Below, one piece after another: positions 1 to 11,402 of a stretch of 64,000 nucleotides of DNA. The position numbers and the translations under genes were made by a program. Within the stretch, counting starts at the first letter, position 1; each line of letters begins with the position of its first letter. The stretch is from Symsagittifera roscoffensis. Taxonomy: Eukaryota > Xenacoelomorpha > Acoela > Convolutidae. Below the pieces are notes generated by a model. It made no database searches, had not been told where the DNA came from, and saw only the letters and a program-made list of their open reading frames with translations. The DNA is taken from NCBI RefSeq assembly GCF_963678635.1, contig NW_026971330.1, forward strand, positions 110,294 through 174,293, in the 5' to 3' direction.

Positions 1-1
1 G

Positions 2-532
2 GATTGTCTAAAAGATTTAGATCTTTTCGAGACAATGTGCAAGCTTCTAAACATTCCGATGGAAGTGAAGAAGATATGGGCAAGAAAACGATTGATGCCA
101 TGGTTCAGAGCTAACATGACTGCATGGTTGTACGAATATGTTAAGAAGCATATGTCGAAGCACGGCAGAGTGTACAGTGAATATCAGCTGGACATTGGAG
201 CAGGAGCTTTCAAGCGAGCTCTCGTGACTCATCGGAATGCAGTGACCACCGTTGGGAAAAGAATTTCCAGGACAAGTGAACGTAGTGGAAAGGAGAAGGC
301 AGAGATGTTGAAGGAAGATCTGGAGAGAAATGTGACGTTGTGTCTCCACCACAGCTTCTGCAGGAACAGAGAATCTAACGTGGATCCCCTACCTTGTTGC
401 AAACAGAGGGTAGAAGAGCAGAAGTGTTGGAGGACTGCTTCCAACAGCGTCAGAATAGCTAATGATTTGATGCAAGACACAGAAACTGAAAGTGCAGAGT
501 CAGTATCACAGGAGGAAGAGATGGAACATTGA
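2..532 (+). CDS. Unidentified partial reading frame at left edge
   Basis: An uninterrupted frame runs from base 2 to a TGA at 530-532, about 176 codons. It is open to the window edge, so the true start lies outside; the first in-frame ATG is at 35. I do not recognise a family. The N-terminal two thirds is basic with several Trp and Tyr residues, the middle is Lys/Arg/Glu-rich and helical in character, a Cys-containing stretch follows, and the C-terminus is very acidic. No transmembrane segment or signal peptide is seen. It may be the last exon of a host gene or the 3' end of a mobile-element ORF. The long open frame in AT-rich DNA supports coding. Confidence 0.4.
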   Translation, partial: DCLKDLDLFETMCKLLNIPMEVKKIWARKRLMPWFRANMTAWLYEYVKKHMSKHGRVYSEYQLDIGAGAFKRALVTHRNAVTTVGKRISRTSERSGKEKAEMLKEDLERNVTLCLHHSFCRNRESNVDPLPCCKQRVEEQKCWRTASNSVRIANDLMQDTETESAESVSQEEEMEH

Positions 533-2269
533 CGAATGGTCGAAAGAACAAGATGCAAAAAGAAGGAAAATTAGAAGTATTTAGAAGTTTTAGAATTTCT
601 AAACGACGAAAAGAGAAAAAACAAAGAAGTGCGGAAAAAGAAGAAGTTAAAACTCAGAATTGTTTTATGTGTGTGAAAAAACTCAAGTGAGAAACTAGGC
701 AACCAAGTTGTAATTGAAAACTGAAACATTTAGTTGAGTTTTGAACATTAAAGAATTTTTTGCATTTATAAATTTGCATTTTGATTTTAGCTGAGTGGCT
801 TTAGAGACACTTACTTACTATTTATTTAGAAAGGCTTGAGTAAAGAGTATATTTAAATATTCCAGCCTGCATGACTGTTTTTAATCAGCTAGGAGAACTG
901 ATCACTTTGTGGTGAAATGAAAGGCTTGGGTAATCTCTCGAAGAGGGAGATTGTTTCATTGTTCTTTCTAACCACAGAGTTTCTTAGTTTTAATACTCAG
1001 GACAATAACAAGCAAGATTTCCGAAGGGAAGAAGCATAGTAGGATATTTTAGCTTGTTGGTTGGCAGGACTGTCCTGCAAACCAACACCTTTTAAGTCTA
1101 GGAGAAAAAAATTTTAATCAGGACATTGACATTGGAAGTCGGAAAATATGTTTTTATCTTAGGTCATATCCTCAATGTGCTGATTAATGAAAGAGTTTGA
1201 AGGCTATTGTGATGTAGTATGATGCCATTTATATTCTGCGGTGAGTCGATATGACGTGGATAAAAGTAATTTCGTGCATTTTGTAAATTCTGTTCGATGA
1301 CACCTATTTTACGAACATTGCGAGATTCAATGAGGACATTGACCGGACTGTCCGGGGAGTATGTGACATTCTATCAGAATGGACCAAAATGCAGATTCAG
1401 GATATTCAAGTTTTTAGCAGCGAACCTTGCGAATTGACGGTTTTAAGCGATTAACAACGTTATTGGGACAATTAGTCAACGGTGAAGGTCAAGATATTCT
1501 GGTATTTTGAAATTTTAAAAACTCGAAGTATGACGTCATATTTCTGAGAAACGTCAGAAATGGCCATTTTGATATAAAACCAAAACGAAACACAACAACA
1601 TTCGTTGCAATAGCGTGAACAACGAGAATTGTGCTCGAAAAACAACGACGAATTGCAGAAGTAGCAGAGACCGCTCCGAGTTGCAACTATTGTGTCGCTA
1701 CAATAGTTGCAAGGCCGTTGCGAACAACGGTGAAGGGTGGAAAACAGGCCTTCCGGAAGGAGAATAAGAGCCTTATTTCCCAGGATTCAGGAATCCGGAG
1801 GGATCTCGGGACTGAAACTTTTATTAACTTATATAAACTTTTAGCTTCCCTGTCATGTCCTGAGTTGAATTTAATTAACATCTGAATTCATTTTGCTAGG
1901 ATGAGAAGCTAGGAGTTGGGGGAAAGGGTTGATCCATCTTCGATGGAGATGATGATTTTTATCTACTGAACAAAAACAATAATAATTCAATAAGTAGTAA
2001 TAGCCCTGATTTTAGGAGTGACCTCGTGGTCTGGGGATACTGAGACCCAGCCATGAGCTCACTATTTTTGCATTTAATTATGTTAATTTGAGTGTTTTGA
2101 CCGAAGCCGAAAGCAGTAACGTTTTTTGTCGACCCGATGTTAGAAAGACCACCGAAAGTACTGGCTTGGTAGAGACGGTTAAAACATGTAAAGCTCTGTT
2201 TAGACGTTAGCCAGTCGTCTTAGGACTTAGTTTTATTTTCCGTCGATATGTATCTTCCGGGCGAATGTT
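533..2269. other. Non-coding stretch, no gene seen
   Basis: About 1.7 kb between the left-edge frame and the family A remnant. Short open frames occur on both strands but none has recognisable protein character. A hairpin-rich segment lies at about 1680-1790 and is listed separately. Confidence 0.5.
1681..1730. repeat. Two adjacent perfect hairpins
   Basis: The 13-mer TTGCAACTATTGT at 1681-1693 is followed, after a 6-nt loop, by its exact reverse complement at 1700-1712. Directly after it, CCGTTG at 1715-1720 pairs with CAACGG at 1725-1730 across a CGAA tetraloop. Shorter palindromes follow to about 1790, including CCTTCCGGAAGG. The cluster could form a structured RNA or mark a transposon end; the function is unknown. 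Confidence 0.6.
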
Positions 2270-3192
2270 ACAATTGTTAAAAAATTTTGTTGTTCTTTTG
2301 TATAATTTGTTTTATGTTGGTTTAAAATATGTTTTTTTTTGTGAAGTAATCTGTATTTCTTTTTTCATTAATTACTAGATTATTTAAGGATAATTCTTCG
2401 TCAAGAATTGTTGATTGACAAATATCTAATTGTTGTAAGATATTATTTACTCGATATGCTTCTTCCTTTAAATGTGAAGTTGTAGCATTTGTTTCACAAT
2501 ATCCTAAGAGTCCTAAGGGAAATGTTATTTGATATGGTGTAATATTATAAACGTGTAGTGAAATAATATCGGAATTTTCATTTTTCAAGTGTTTTATGGA
2601 TGCGAATGTAATTTTGAAAAATTTGTGAATGGGTTTAAATTCGAAATCTGACATGAGAAGTTGTTGTTTGATTTCACTTTTGTCATACTGATGAACTTGT
2701 TTCATTGAAAAGTTATATACGTTTCCTGATAGTGGTTTCAGGTGTTTCCGTTCTTTATTATAAATGGGGTAAAATTTTGAGAAAAATGGTGGTTGTTTGA
2801 TTAATCTTTGAAAGAATGTTAAGGCTGTGTTTTTCGTTTTTGTATTTTTATCTTTGATATGGATTTTACTATTTAAGATGTTTATTGTTGATATATATTT
2901 AGTTATAAACGGTATGCCAATGATATTGTGCTTAATATTAGCAAAATGAAATGTTTGCTCAAATGGCTTGTTCAAAATCTTGTTTTGTTCCATTGTTCTT
3001 GTGGGAACAAGGAATAGTTGGATTTTTCCATAATTTACTAATGTTGATTTCTTAAGCTGTTGCTAATTTACTAGATGTTTCAAGAGGTGCTAAATTCGGA
3101 TGCAGTGTTTTGATTTCATTCCATGTGGGAATGTTAATGATATTTGATTCTGCTCCTGAGTCGATTAAAAAATCAATTTCAAGATCTGGTGG
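2270..3192 (-). pseudogene. pol: Protease and start of RT, outer family A copy
   Basis: Read on the minus strand, the frame opens after a stop at 3193-3195 and soon reaches an aspartic-protease motif of the DSGA type preceded by Phe-Leu-Ile (about 3155-3175). A stop follows about 40 codons later, and a second open segment (2322-2993) covers the protease tail and the linker before RT. Homology to the inner copy ends near 2270, before any RT catalytic motif. Compared with the inner copy this remnant keeps four residues just before DSG that the inner copy has lost, so it is the better witness of the family's protease active site. Not functional as it stands. Confidence 0.7.
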
Positions 3193-4957
3193 TTAAAATT
3201 CTTTACTTCTTGGACTCTCTAAGAGAAATGGGATTGGCCAAATTTTTTCTCTCGGTTGTTCTCTTTGTATGTTTTGATAAATATGTTTTGTCTTTGAGCA
3301 TTGTACTTCGTTTTTTTTATCAGGTTTAATTTCAGTGTTAATTTCGTTTACTTCTTGTGTATTTCGTGCATTATTATTAATGGGTTTAGTGTAATAATCA
3401 TGAAGAAGTTCCAATTGATTTTCGTATATGTGTGAACTAAAGGGTTGTTCATATATGGTAGGTTCATAGTCATTTTCGACTGTTATCATGTTTACTGAGA
3501 TGGTATTATCTTTATCACTTTCAGTATCTGTTGATTCACAATTAATGTGGTTTAATTGTAATTGTAATTTCTGTGTTATCAATACCTGGGGGTCTGAAGT
3601 TGTTTCTTCATTTGTTTGTACTTGAATGATTTGCCTTTGATGCTTTGGTGTGTTACTTCTGTATCGATGTTTAGAATCGGGGTAACGGTTATTATTCCTA
3701 TGGGGTGACTGGGAATAGTTTCTGTATTTATTGTTGTAGCTCGAGTTTCGGTTTTGTGAATTATTTTGTGATCTGTTATGATAGTTATTATTTGATCTTT
3801 GATTATTTGATCTACTATATGAGTTGTTTGGATAGTTTTGATTTCGATTGTTGGAATAACTTCTATTCCTATTGTTTGAATAGTTTCTATTTCTGTTGTA
3901 TGATGAATTTCGTGATCTATTGTTGGAATAGTGTCTATTCCTTGGGTTTGAATGGGAACTGGATTCAGAAACAAATTCTATTGTGTTTGAACTCGATCGT
4001 GAATAGTTATTTCTATTTTGGTTATTTTGGCTATTCGATCGACTATATCAATTTTGTGAGAAATTTTGTGACTTTTTTTGTTCTAGTGATCTACCTCTAT
4101 AACTAGAGTTATAGGGTGATTGGTTTCGTGAGTAATTTGAATTGTTTGGTAGTGACTTACCAGAGCTATTATTACTGTGTATATTCTTGTTTGGTAGGTT
4201 TTGATCTTTTTTCATATAATGATAGAATGACTTATTTGATTCTTTGTGCTTTTGAGGTCTATTCTGATTGTCTTGTTATTTTTGTCTACATTCGGCAATA
4301 CTATGGCCGTATCGTCGGCAATAATTACACCATTTTTTGAAAGATGGTTTGCTTTTAAAATTTGGGTGTTTTTCATAAATATTTAGTATTTCAGTGATTT
4401 TTTCAACTAGGTCTGTATCTGATTCTTGTATGTTATTTATATGTGTAGTATTTGTTTCGATCCGATTAACATACTGCAGTTTTAGATTTTCTGTTTCTTC
4501 AAGTTTCATCGTGATTTCTGCTTGTTCTAGTTTATCTACTAACTTTCTAAAATCTAAATCTGGTTCTCGAATTGAGGAAGGATGAGATGCTCTCTTTTTT
4601 AAGCTATTTTCCTTAATTGAAGTATTGAGGTCATCCTTAAAATTTCTGTCATTTTTGTGTTTTTGTAATCATGTGTATTGAGTAAATATGCTTTTCGAAC
4701 TAGTGTTTTGATTCGAACTGCTAATTGTTTAATTGTTTCATTTGGTAATCTGCGAATTTCGTTGCATAAAACTCTTTGATGTTGTTTGTTTCGTTCAGAA
4801 TCAAGAATTTTGGAAAATTCTTGTTTGAATCTTTTCCAATCTGATTTTATGTCTATAGGTAGCACTGAAAACCATTTTTGGGCTGCGCCATCTAGTGTTG
4901 TTTGTTATAAAGATGTGCGTCTATGTATCCAATTTTGATGGAGTGGCGTTTTAATTG
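3193..4957 (-). pseudogene. gag: Gag C-terminal part, outer family A copy
   Basis: Homologous to the gag C-terminal region of the inner copy, broken into several frames. Seen on the minus strand: capsid-type sequence (4599-4865, interrupted by a frameshift near 4600), a helical linker and one CCHC zinc knuckle of spacing CX2CX4HX4C (about 4280-4330), then an Asn/Arg/Ser/Tyr-rich low-complexity tail (3579-4230) and an acidic segment (3193-3582). Here the frame runs from zinc knuckle into tail without the one-base loss that breaks the inner copy at about 19150. The gene is cut at 4957 by the inner insertion. Confidence 0.7.
4954..4957. repeat. Target-site duplication ATTG, left side
   Basis: ATTG directly abuts the 3' LTR (starts 4958) and recurs at 27120-27123 directly after the 5' LTR. 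Gag homology reads straight through if the inserted DNA and one ATTG are removed. A 4-bp duplication is within the range usual for Ty3/gypsy integrases. Confidence 0.8.
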
Positions 4958-5367
4958 TGAGTTAGGTTCGATGTGGTTAACTCATAGAGTAATTTCGGAT
5001 AGGGTACACCGTCTGCTCGTCACGCTATCTTATTTTCGGCCGGATAGATTCGTGCAACTTCTTAGTCTAATACCGATCCCAATCTTACTCTTATACTTTC
5101 TAGTCTCAGGGTGTTTAACTAGTCTCTGCTAGGCTCAATAGATCTAGGGTATACTGGTTTATTGCGGCTGCTGAAGTTCTCTTAGAGAGACAACTAATTT
5201 CTAAGTTAAATTCAAATCTCTCTCGTGCTGAAATTACAAGTAATTTCAGCACTTACAAATAAGTGGGTTGTTAGTTAGATGGATTATGATTGGTTAATAT
5301 TAAATACTTTACAGTGGTAAAATATCCAATTTATCCAATCATAAAATATAGTTTAGATCAGGTTCCA
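4958..5367 (-). repeat. 3' LTR of inner family A element
   Basis: 410-bp repeat starting TGAGTTAGG and ending GGTTCCA on the plus strand, giving TG...CA termini on either strand. It matches 26710-27119 over the full 410 bp with roughly 13 mismatches by eye (about 3%), and 30671-31081 more distantly. Because the element lies on the minus strand this left copy is the 3' LTR. The purine-rich tract expected before it would lie at 5368-5380; only a short GGATGGG-type run is seen there on the minus strand. Confidence 0.85.
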
Positions 5368-7141
5368 CCCATCCGGGTTTTACAGAGTTTTTTTAGAATT
5401 ATCTTTCTGCAATTCAAAGGATGGATGATGAACGTTGGTATTTGGCGAACATCGTATTCTTGTCCGGTTCCTCTTGTTAGAGAAGTTCCAGGACGCTGGA
5501 GTTAGGGGCATCAATCGTTGTGTCTTCTTGTGACAACGACTGTGTTTCCCAACGAAATCAATCTGATTTCAAAATGGTTTGCTATGACGGGTTTTTCTGT
5601 ATTATGTAGAGAACTTATTTTTTGTTCAACCTCGTCTGGGAATGGCGTGGAGATTGTGCGTGGAGGGGATGCCTTGTAACTCGGATGTGTACGTATACTT
5701 CAACATCGAGGTGGTCATTGGTCTAGTTCAATGAAGTCCTTTTCTGCGAAGTCAAGTCGTACTCTAAATCCTTTGAGTTGTGATTGTGGACGGCATATCG
5801 GTTGTGATAAGCCATTCTTGTTCGAGTGTAGTGGGGTCATTTTGTCTTTGGATGTTCGTTTTTGTTGTTGTGTGCTGATCTATATACTGCAAGGTATGAT
5901 TTACATTTTATAAAACTTTTATTAGTTCAGTTTTTTAATTATGAATTTAGTTAGCTGTTTTCACAAAAGCATTTTGTTTTAGTTCGGTTATTTTGAAGAG
6001 TTACTCACCCTTGAGTACCTCTTATTAAAAATAGAAGTGTGGTCACAAAGCGTGGATGTAGCGCGGTGGGTTAGGCCGGCTATAGAGCATGCTCAGGACG
6101 TCCTCTCTGGTGGGTTAGGCCAGGAGTGGGAGTATGATTTCGTGCTGTTTCTTTGAGAGGTCCTGTTATTTGATAACGTTTTATGTTGGGTTTATGTTGG
6201 TCTTTCTTATGTTCCTTTGGTTGTGTCCTTTTTTTTCAAAAATCAAATTGTTTTTGTAATGGGTTTGTCTTTCGACTTTTTTGTGTTTTATTATTTCTTT
6301 CTTAGACTTTATAATAGTCTTCAAAAGAATAAATTATCCAGTCTTAAACTGGGTTAATCCGGTTTGGGTACCGTTGTTTTTATTTTCTTAGTCATGCTGT
6401 TATTTTATGATTTGTGGTGTTTAGTAAGCTGCGTTGGTGAGTTTGGTTTAGTATATAATTCCTTTCCAACCGGGTTAAAGGAAAGTTTGAAACTTGTTAT
6501 TATATGTTAGAGTTGTTGAGTGTGAAAACTTGAAACTGAAATTCATTATTTAAACAATTCTTCGTGGGCGAGCTGTGCGAGTTTGGATAGAATTCCTATG
6601 CGAATGAACGAAAATATCAAAAGGTTAGTACTGCATTTTCATTTTATCAATTTATTACATAGAATTTCAATTTTACTGCTAGTTTTTCTGGGGGAAATTT
6701 AAAGTTATAAATTTTCATCATATATAAATTTACTGCTTTATGGGGGAATAATTTATAAATTAATTTATTACATTTGGTATAAATTTTATCAGATTATCTT
6801 GTGGAAAATATTAATGAAGTTTAGAATAATTTTAACAAGTTTTTATTTTTTATTTTTCTTTTCTGTTTTTTGCAGATGATCGTGGTATGAGGACTAAAAA
6901 TCTAAAAGAAACATGAGTAAAGAATGGTTAGTATTAATTTAAATTTATTAGTTAAGAATATTTGTAAATTATACTTACCTGTTAATCGTCTGGGAAAAAA
7001 CCGTGGGGGAAGATGTCGTGTATCATGTCTGAATTTGTTAGTAATTTTGCTAGTATGCGAATGATGTTTTTAGTTTGGAGCAGTGGCCAAAGCAATTGAA
7101 GTGCTTTAATAGTTTTTAGTTCTTCGGTGCCTACTGCAAAC
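5368..7141. other. 3' untranslated region of inner family A element
   Basis: About 1.8 kb between the 3' LTR and the 3' accessory ORF. No convincing reading frame on either strand. A 13-bp word GGTGGGTTAGGCC occurs twice, near 6065 and 6108. Otherwise AT-rich and without recognisable features. Confidence 0.5.
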
Positions 7142-8787
7142 TCATGGTGTGTTTTGAATGAGATTATAAATTTTGTGATTGTATTTAGTATTGTGAATAA
7201 ATTCTAATATAGGGGTTTCTATAGGTTGGATAATATCATGTGGGATAAGGAAGGGTCTGGATTCTTCGGCATTAAAGGTCTTCGTGATGGGACAAAATAT
7301 ATGCATTTGTGTTATCGGGTCATAATTGCGGAGGATGCCGTGGAGGTTAGTATCTTTGATGCAATAGGTGAAATTTAGAAAAAATGGTGAAGTGCACTTT
7401 GAGTTAAGAAACTGAAAACGATGGTGAGGTTTTCTTGATGGAGTATGTAGATCAAAATGATTTTGTATGAAGCGATAGTATGTATATGTGTGAGTTTGTT
7501 TAGTGCGTAACATAATGTCGTGTGAACAGTGCAAATCGCGTTCATGTGGTGCAAGGAAGTGAAAAGTTAGTGAAAATAATTGAAATTTTTCTTTAAAACT
7601 TTCGTAAGCTTGCATATCAGTTAGTGCTTCAGAAATGATGTGATCATATTTTCTATCAAAAATATTGAGTGTGAATATCTGTGATGTTTTGATGAAGAAT
7701 TTTTCTGTTAGTTGTGGGTTAGCGAAGCGGTCGTCATCTAAAAATTGGTCTTGATTAGTTCGGATGATATTATGGTTGTAATATTCTATGGTAAATTCGT
7801 TAGCTCGGGGTGCAGTGAACGTTTTTAGTGATTTTTATATCCTATATAAGTAAATTGTCTATGTGTTAGTGGTGTGGTGATTCGATACAGCATATCTTTA
7901 TTCTTTTCTATATTGTTATGAGTATTAGATAATGGCAGGCAAAGGGGATTAGTAAAATGGTAATATGTTGTCCAATGAAGTGTAGGCATTAAAACATGTT
8001 CATCTACAAAACTACGTGTGTCGTTAGTGTCGTTAGGTGTGTTTAAAGTATATTGTGGGAATGAAGGTAAGGTGATTGCTAGAAAATCTTTCGTGTTGGT
8101 GTGGTGTGGATGATTAATATACTCGCAGGCTGTTCCTGGTTTGGTCGGGAATTGATGGTTTGGGAATTTTCCTTTGAAAGTGCGATAAGCTCGGTGATTG
8201 CTATTTGATGATTCGGTGGATGTGGATGATTGTGCTAACGGTGCAGTATAGGCTGAGGAGGGTGTAGGAGTAGGTGGGTTTGAGGATTCTATTGTGGATG
8301 AAATTTGATTTATAGTGAGGGTGTTAGGAAGTATTAGCTGTTGTTGTAGGGTTATAAAATCATCGAGTTCTTGGGAGATTTCGGGAGTATCGGGAGAATT
8401 AGATGATCGGTTGGAATGAAATGTAGAATAGGTTGGGGTTACTTGTGAAGCATAAGAGGGAGTAGAAACGGACGGGAGTGGATTATTTAGTGGGATCGGT
8501 TGAAAAGGGGGCTTTGAAAAAACTGAGGAGTTGGTTTAAAAATTATTGGATGGAGATGGTTCGGAGTCTGCAAATTCGTCAGGGGTTTCTATATTAGGGT
8601 TATTAAGTTGTGAAATGGAGTATAAAACTGAAATATCTGAATTAGTATCCGAATTCATGCTTGATGTTATATTAATAGTTGGAAAATCGGGTGGCGGAAA
8701 AGCAAAAAGTGGGATTATTGTGATTGGAGTGTTGAGGTTGGTTGGATGGGAATTTGAGCGGTGTAGGGATCCAAGTTGTCGGCTCAT
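7142..8787 (-). pseudogene. 3' accessory ORF after envelope, Ser/Pro-rich then globular
   Basis: The ATG at 8787-8785 overlaps the envelope-like stop (8786-8784) as ATGA, a compact viral-type junction. The first part is rich in Ser, Pro, Thr and Asn. One TAA at about 8536 interrupts it, but the same frame then stays open to about 7840. After frameshifts a second frame (7142-7615) continues with a His-, Phe- and Tyr-rich sequence of globular character. The total would be roughly 550 residues. I know no Ty3/gypsy family with such a gene after env and do not recognise the protein. No transmembrane segment is seen. It could be a regulatory or structural accessory protein; the function is unknown. 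Confidence 0.5.
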
Positions 8788-11402
8788 CGTGGGCTAAAAA
8801 AATTATTATTTTGAGACTGAAAAGCGGTGGTATGGGGTTGTTCTATAATTTGTTCATATGTATTATCATCTTGTGAATGATGTGTCATTACATGTTGTAT
8901 GGGACTTTGCGATATGTTTGGTCTAAAATTTGGGTTATGTGTTATTGCTAGGTTTCGGAAATTACGTGGGACTAAGGATAATGGATGGTTATGTGGTAGG
9001 GGTGGCAACTGTGGTGCTCCAGGCGTTACTTCTATGTTATTATGTTCTTCGTTGTATGTGTTCTGTGTTGTCGCTATTTTTGTATTATAATCTTTGATTT
9101 GTGCGTCTAGAAGAATTTTGTTAATTGACAATGAAAAAATTCCAAAAAATCCTGCAAATAGTATGCGTGCTACACTTGCTTGTCTATTTACTTGTGTGTG
9201 TAAAGCACATGTGTTATAGATTCCTTTTAAAAATGAAAAAAGAAATCCTAAAAAGTTAAACATTGCGTATAGGATAGTTAATTTTTCTAAGATGTAATAG
9301 GGCCATCCTAGAAAATCGAGAATTTCATTTTTTTGTGTAACAAAGCTAAAAATATTTATAGGTGAAATATCTTGTAGTCTGTATTTTTCACCGTTTAGAT
9401 ATATATAGTCTTTAATGTCTTTAAAATATCCGCTATAATCTTGTGTATAGATATCTGCAAATCCTGCGGTTTCGGCAAGTTTGCGTAAGTTTTGGTCAAT
9501 TGATTGTCTTTGTATAGTGTCCATTTGTGTTAATAATTCCTGGAATTGTTGTGTTCTAATGTGGTGTTGGATATGGGATTTTGAATATATTCCAATTGAT
9601 TGTAAATCAATATTTGGGTTACGAGCAATAGCTCTGATGCTTTCGGGTGAAAATTTTTTGAGTGATTGCATTAACGTGGGGTATGGGGTAAAAAGATAAT
9701 ATTTATCTTCATCAGGGTTCAATTGTACTACATTGTGGCTATTTTCTGATCCACATGGGACTGCGGTATCCCAAAAATATGTTCGTCTTGAAAGTGTGTC
9801 AACAAAATGTACTTTATTTTTATAAAAGATAGGGATTCTTTTATAGCATCTTTTATCTCAAAAACATATAGTTGTGATACTTTTTTGGTACAAGTATAAA
9901 ACCATAAAATGTTTCCTTCGTAGTCTAGAAAATTTGATCTATTTCCTGATAGTAAATATCCTGCGTAGGGTATTTTTAACACTGCTAGTGCAAGTGATTG
10001 TAGGATTTGTGTCCTTTCTAATTCGCATAGTTGGTGAAGTGTTTCTAATTCGGAGAGTGACATTTCTTGAAAAATTCGACTAATCGTGTAGTCTAACTTC
10101 ATATCTAAGTGGATATCATAGTGGATATTACCAAAATAAGAATTATTCATTAGTGATAGTTTCTTGTAAACATGTGCTTCTAGTATCATGTGGCTTTAGA
10201 TGTCCACCAGGTTGACCATTACTTTTTTGAAAGTTAACTGGTATATATGATGTTCCTTCGTGTAGAGGATGACCTGTGGCATAAGGGTCAATTTTTATTT
10301 TTCCAGTGGTCATGTCGAAACCTTTTTTGTATTCAACTAATATTTCAGAATATTGTGTTTTGTGAAGTGGGTTTCTGTATTTGCATGCGATTTCTGTTTC
10401 TTGGTTTATTTGAAAACGTGTTAATTTCTTTTCTATGTTATGCATATTTCTAAAATCAGTACTTTGTTTTCGTGATGGATGGACTTGTTCATATGGAATT
10501 GATTGTATAAAATATTTTTCGTGGAATTTTATCATTCGAGCGTGTATTTTTGCTACTTGAAATGTTGTACATGTATCTTCGGGAAACCAAACAATTGTTG
10601 CTTGTGTCCGTGTTGTAGGATCACAATAACCTTGATCGTTTTTACAAGGTAGTCTAATTCCTTGATAGATCATTGTGTTGTCAGATAAATCTCGTGTGAG
10701 TTGTATTCTTTCGAGTTGTATTTTCCAATCGAAAAACAATATTTCTTGATATCCTTTATTTTTTGTGTCTGCTTTGCAGTTTGATGGATTATTTATACCA
10801 ATGTGTGGTATCCAGTGCTTATCGTGTATGTCATAAGTTAATCTTCCGTGTGCGCCGTTGTATGGGTATTTTTCATCTAGTTTTATATGTCCTTGATATC
10901 TTTCAAGTTCTGCTTGATGTACAAAATCGGCAAAGACTTGAAAATAAACTATTTTTCTGTCGGTGTTTTTATTTTTTGTGATGTTTAATCTGAGTAGCTT
11001 GTTTTTACAATCATCGGGATTTAGATGTAGAAGTCGTTCTATATTACTTTGGTAGAATGATTCGTGGTCAAGTCGGTTTTAATTTCCGTTTGAAACTTGT
11101 GAACAATGTACTTTCTTTTCGGAAAATGTTGCTGTAAATTTATATCCTATGACTGTTGTTGCTCGGGCTTTTGAATATAGTTTCGCTCTTACATTTGTAG
11201 TTTTTATAGCTTGTGGTTCCGTTTCGCATTGTGATATTTGATTTATTGCATATTTGTGTAGTGTTTTTTGTTCATTTTCTTCACAATCGTAATAAGTTAC
11301 TAATAAGTCTTGGGGTCCTGTGCAAGGAGAAGGATTTATTTTCTGATCGGAGATTATTAGAAAAAGGAGTTGGAGAAATATCAATAATTTTAGAATATAC
11401 AT
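8784..11402 (-). pseudogene. env: Envelope-like glycoprotein gene, broken
   Basis: Starts at an ATG (11402) with a classic signal peptide: a short polar start, about 15 hydrophobic residues, then polar sequence. A Cys-rich extracellular-type region follows. An in-frame TAA at about 11079-11081 interrupts it, after which the same frame stays open to 10143; a frameshift moves reading to 10189-9728 and then to 9722-8784. The last part (312 codons) has a long hydrophobic segment around 9140-9290, fitting a membrane anchor, and then a Pro/Asn-rich tail. Length (about 870 codons) and position after integrase fit an envelope protein. I cannot assign it to a named fusogen class. The stop and frameshifts should prevent a full product. 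Confidence 0.65.

Larger units (their letters stand above)
2270..4957 (-). mobile_element. 3' half of outer family A LTR element (remnant)
   Basis: Minus-strand remnant carrying the second half of gag, the protease and the first part of the RT ORF. It is homologous throughout to 17200-19900 of the inner copy. It ends on the right in gag at ATTG (4954-4957), where the inner element begins. The rest of the same gag resumes at 27120 with ATTG again, so this block and 27120-31081 are two halves of one older insertion. RT, integrase, envelope and the 3' LTR are missing on the left, where homology stops near 2270. Confidence 0.8.

Noticed and set aside
3705-4340. Plus-strand Tyr/Cys/Phe-rich ORFs opposite the family A gag tail (also 18641-19165 and 21167-21691)
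   Set aside because: They are antisense shadows of the degenerate NRNxNYS repeat in gag; the same pattern recurs in each copy.
4923-5132. ORFs within LTRs (4923-5132, 26579-26884, 30628-30846)
   Set aside because: They recur because the LTR recurs; they cross LTR boundaries and have no independent support as genes.
6060-6130. tRNA-like or SINE-like start (GCGGTGGGTTAGGCC)
   Set aside because: A box A-like word is present but no box B or cloverleaf can be drawn; it is only a 13-bp direct repeat.
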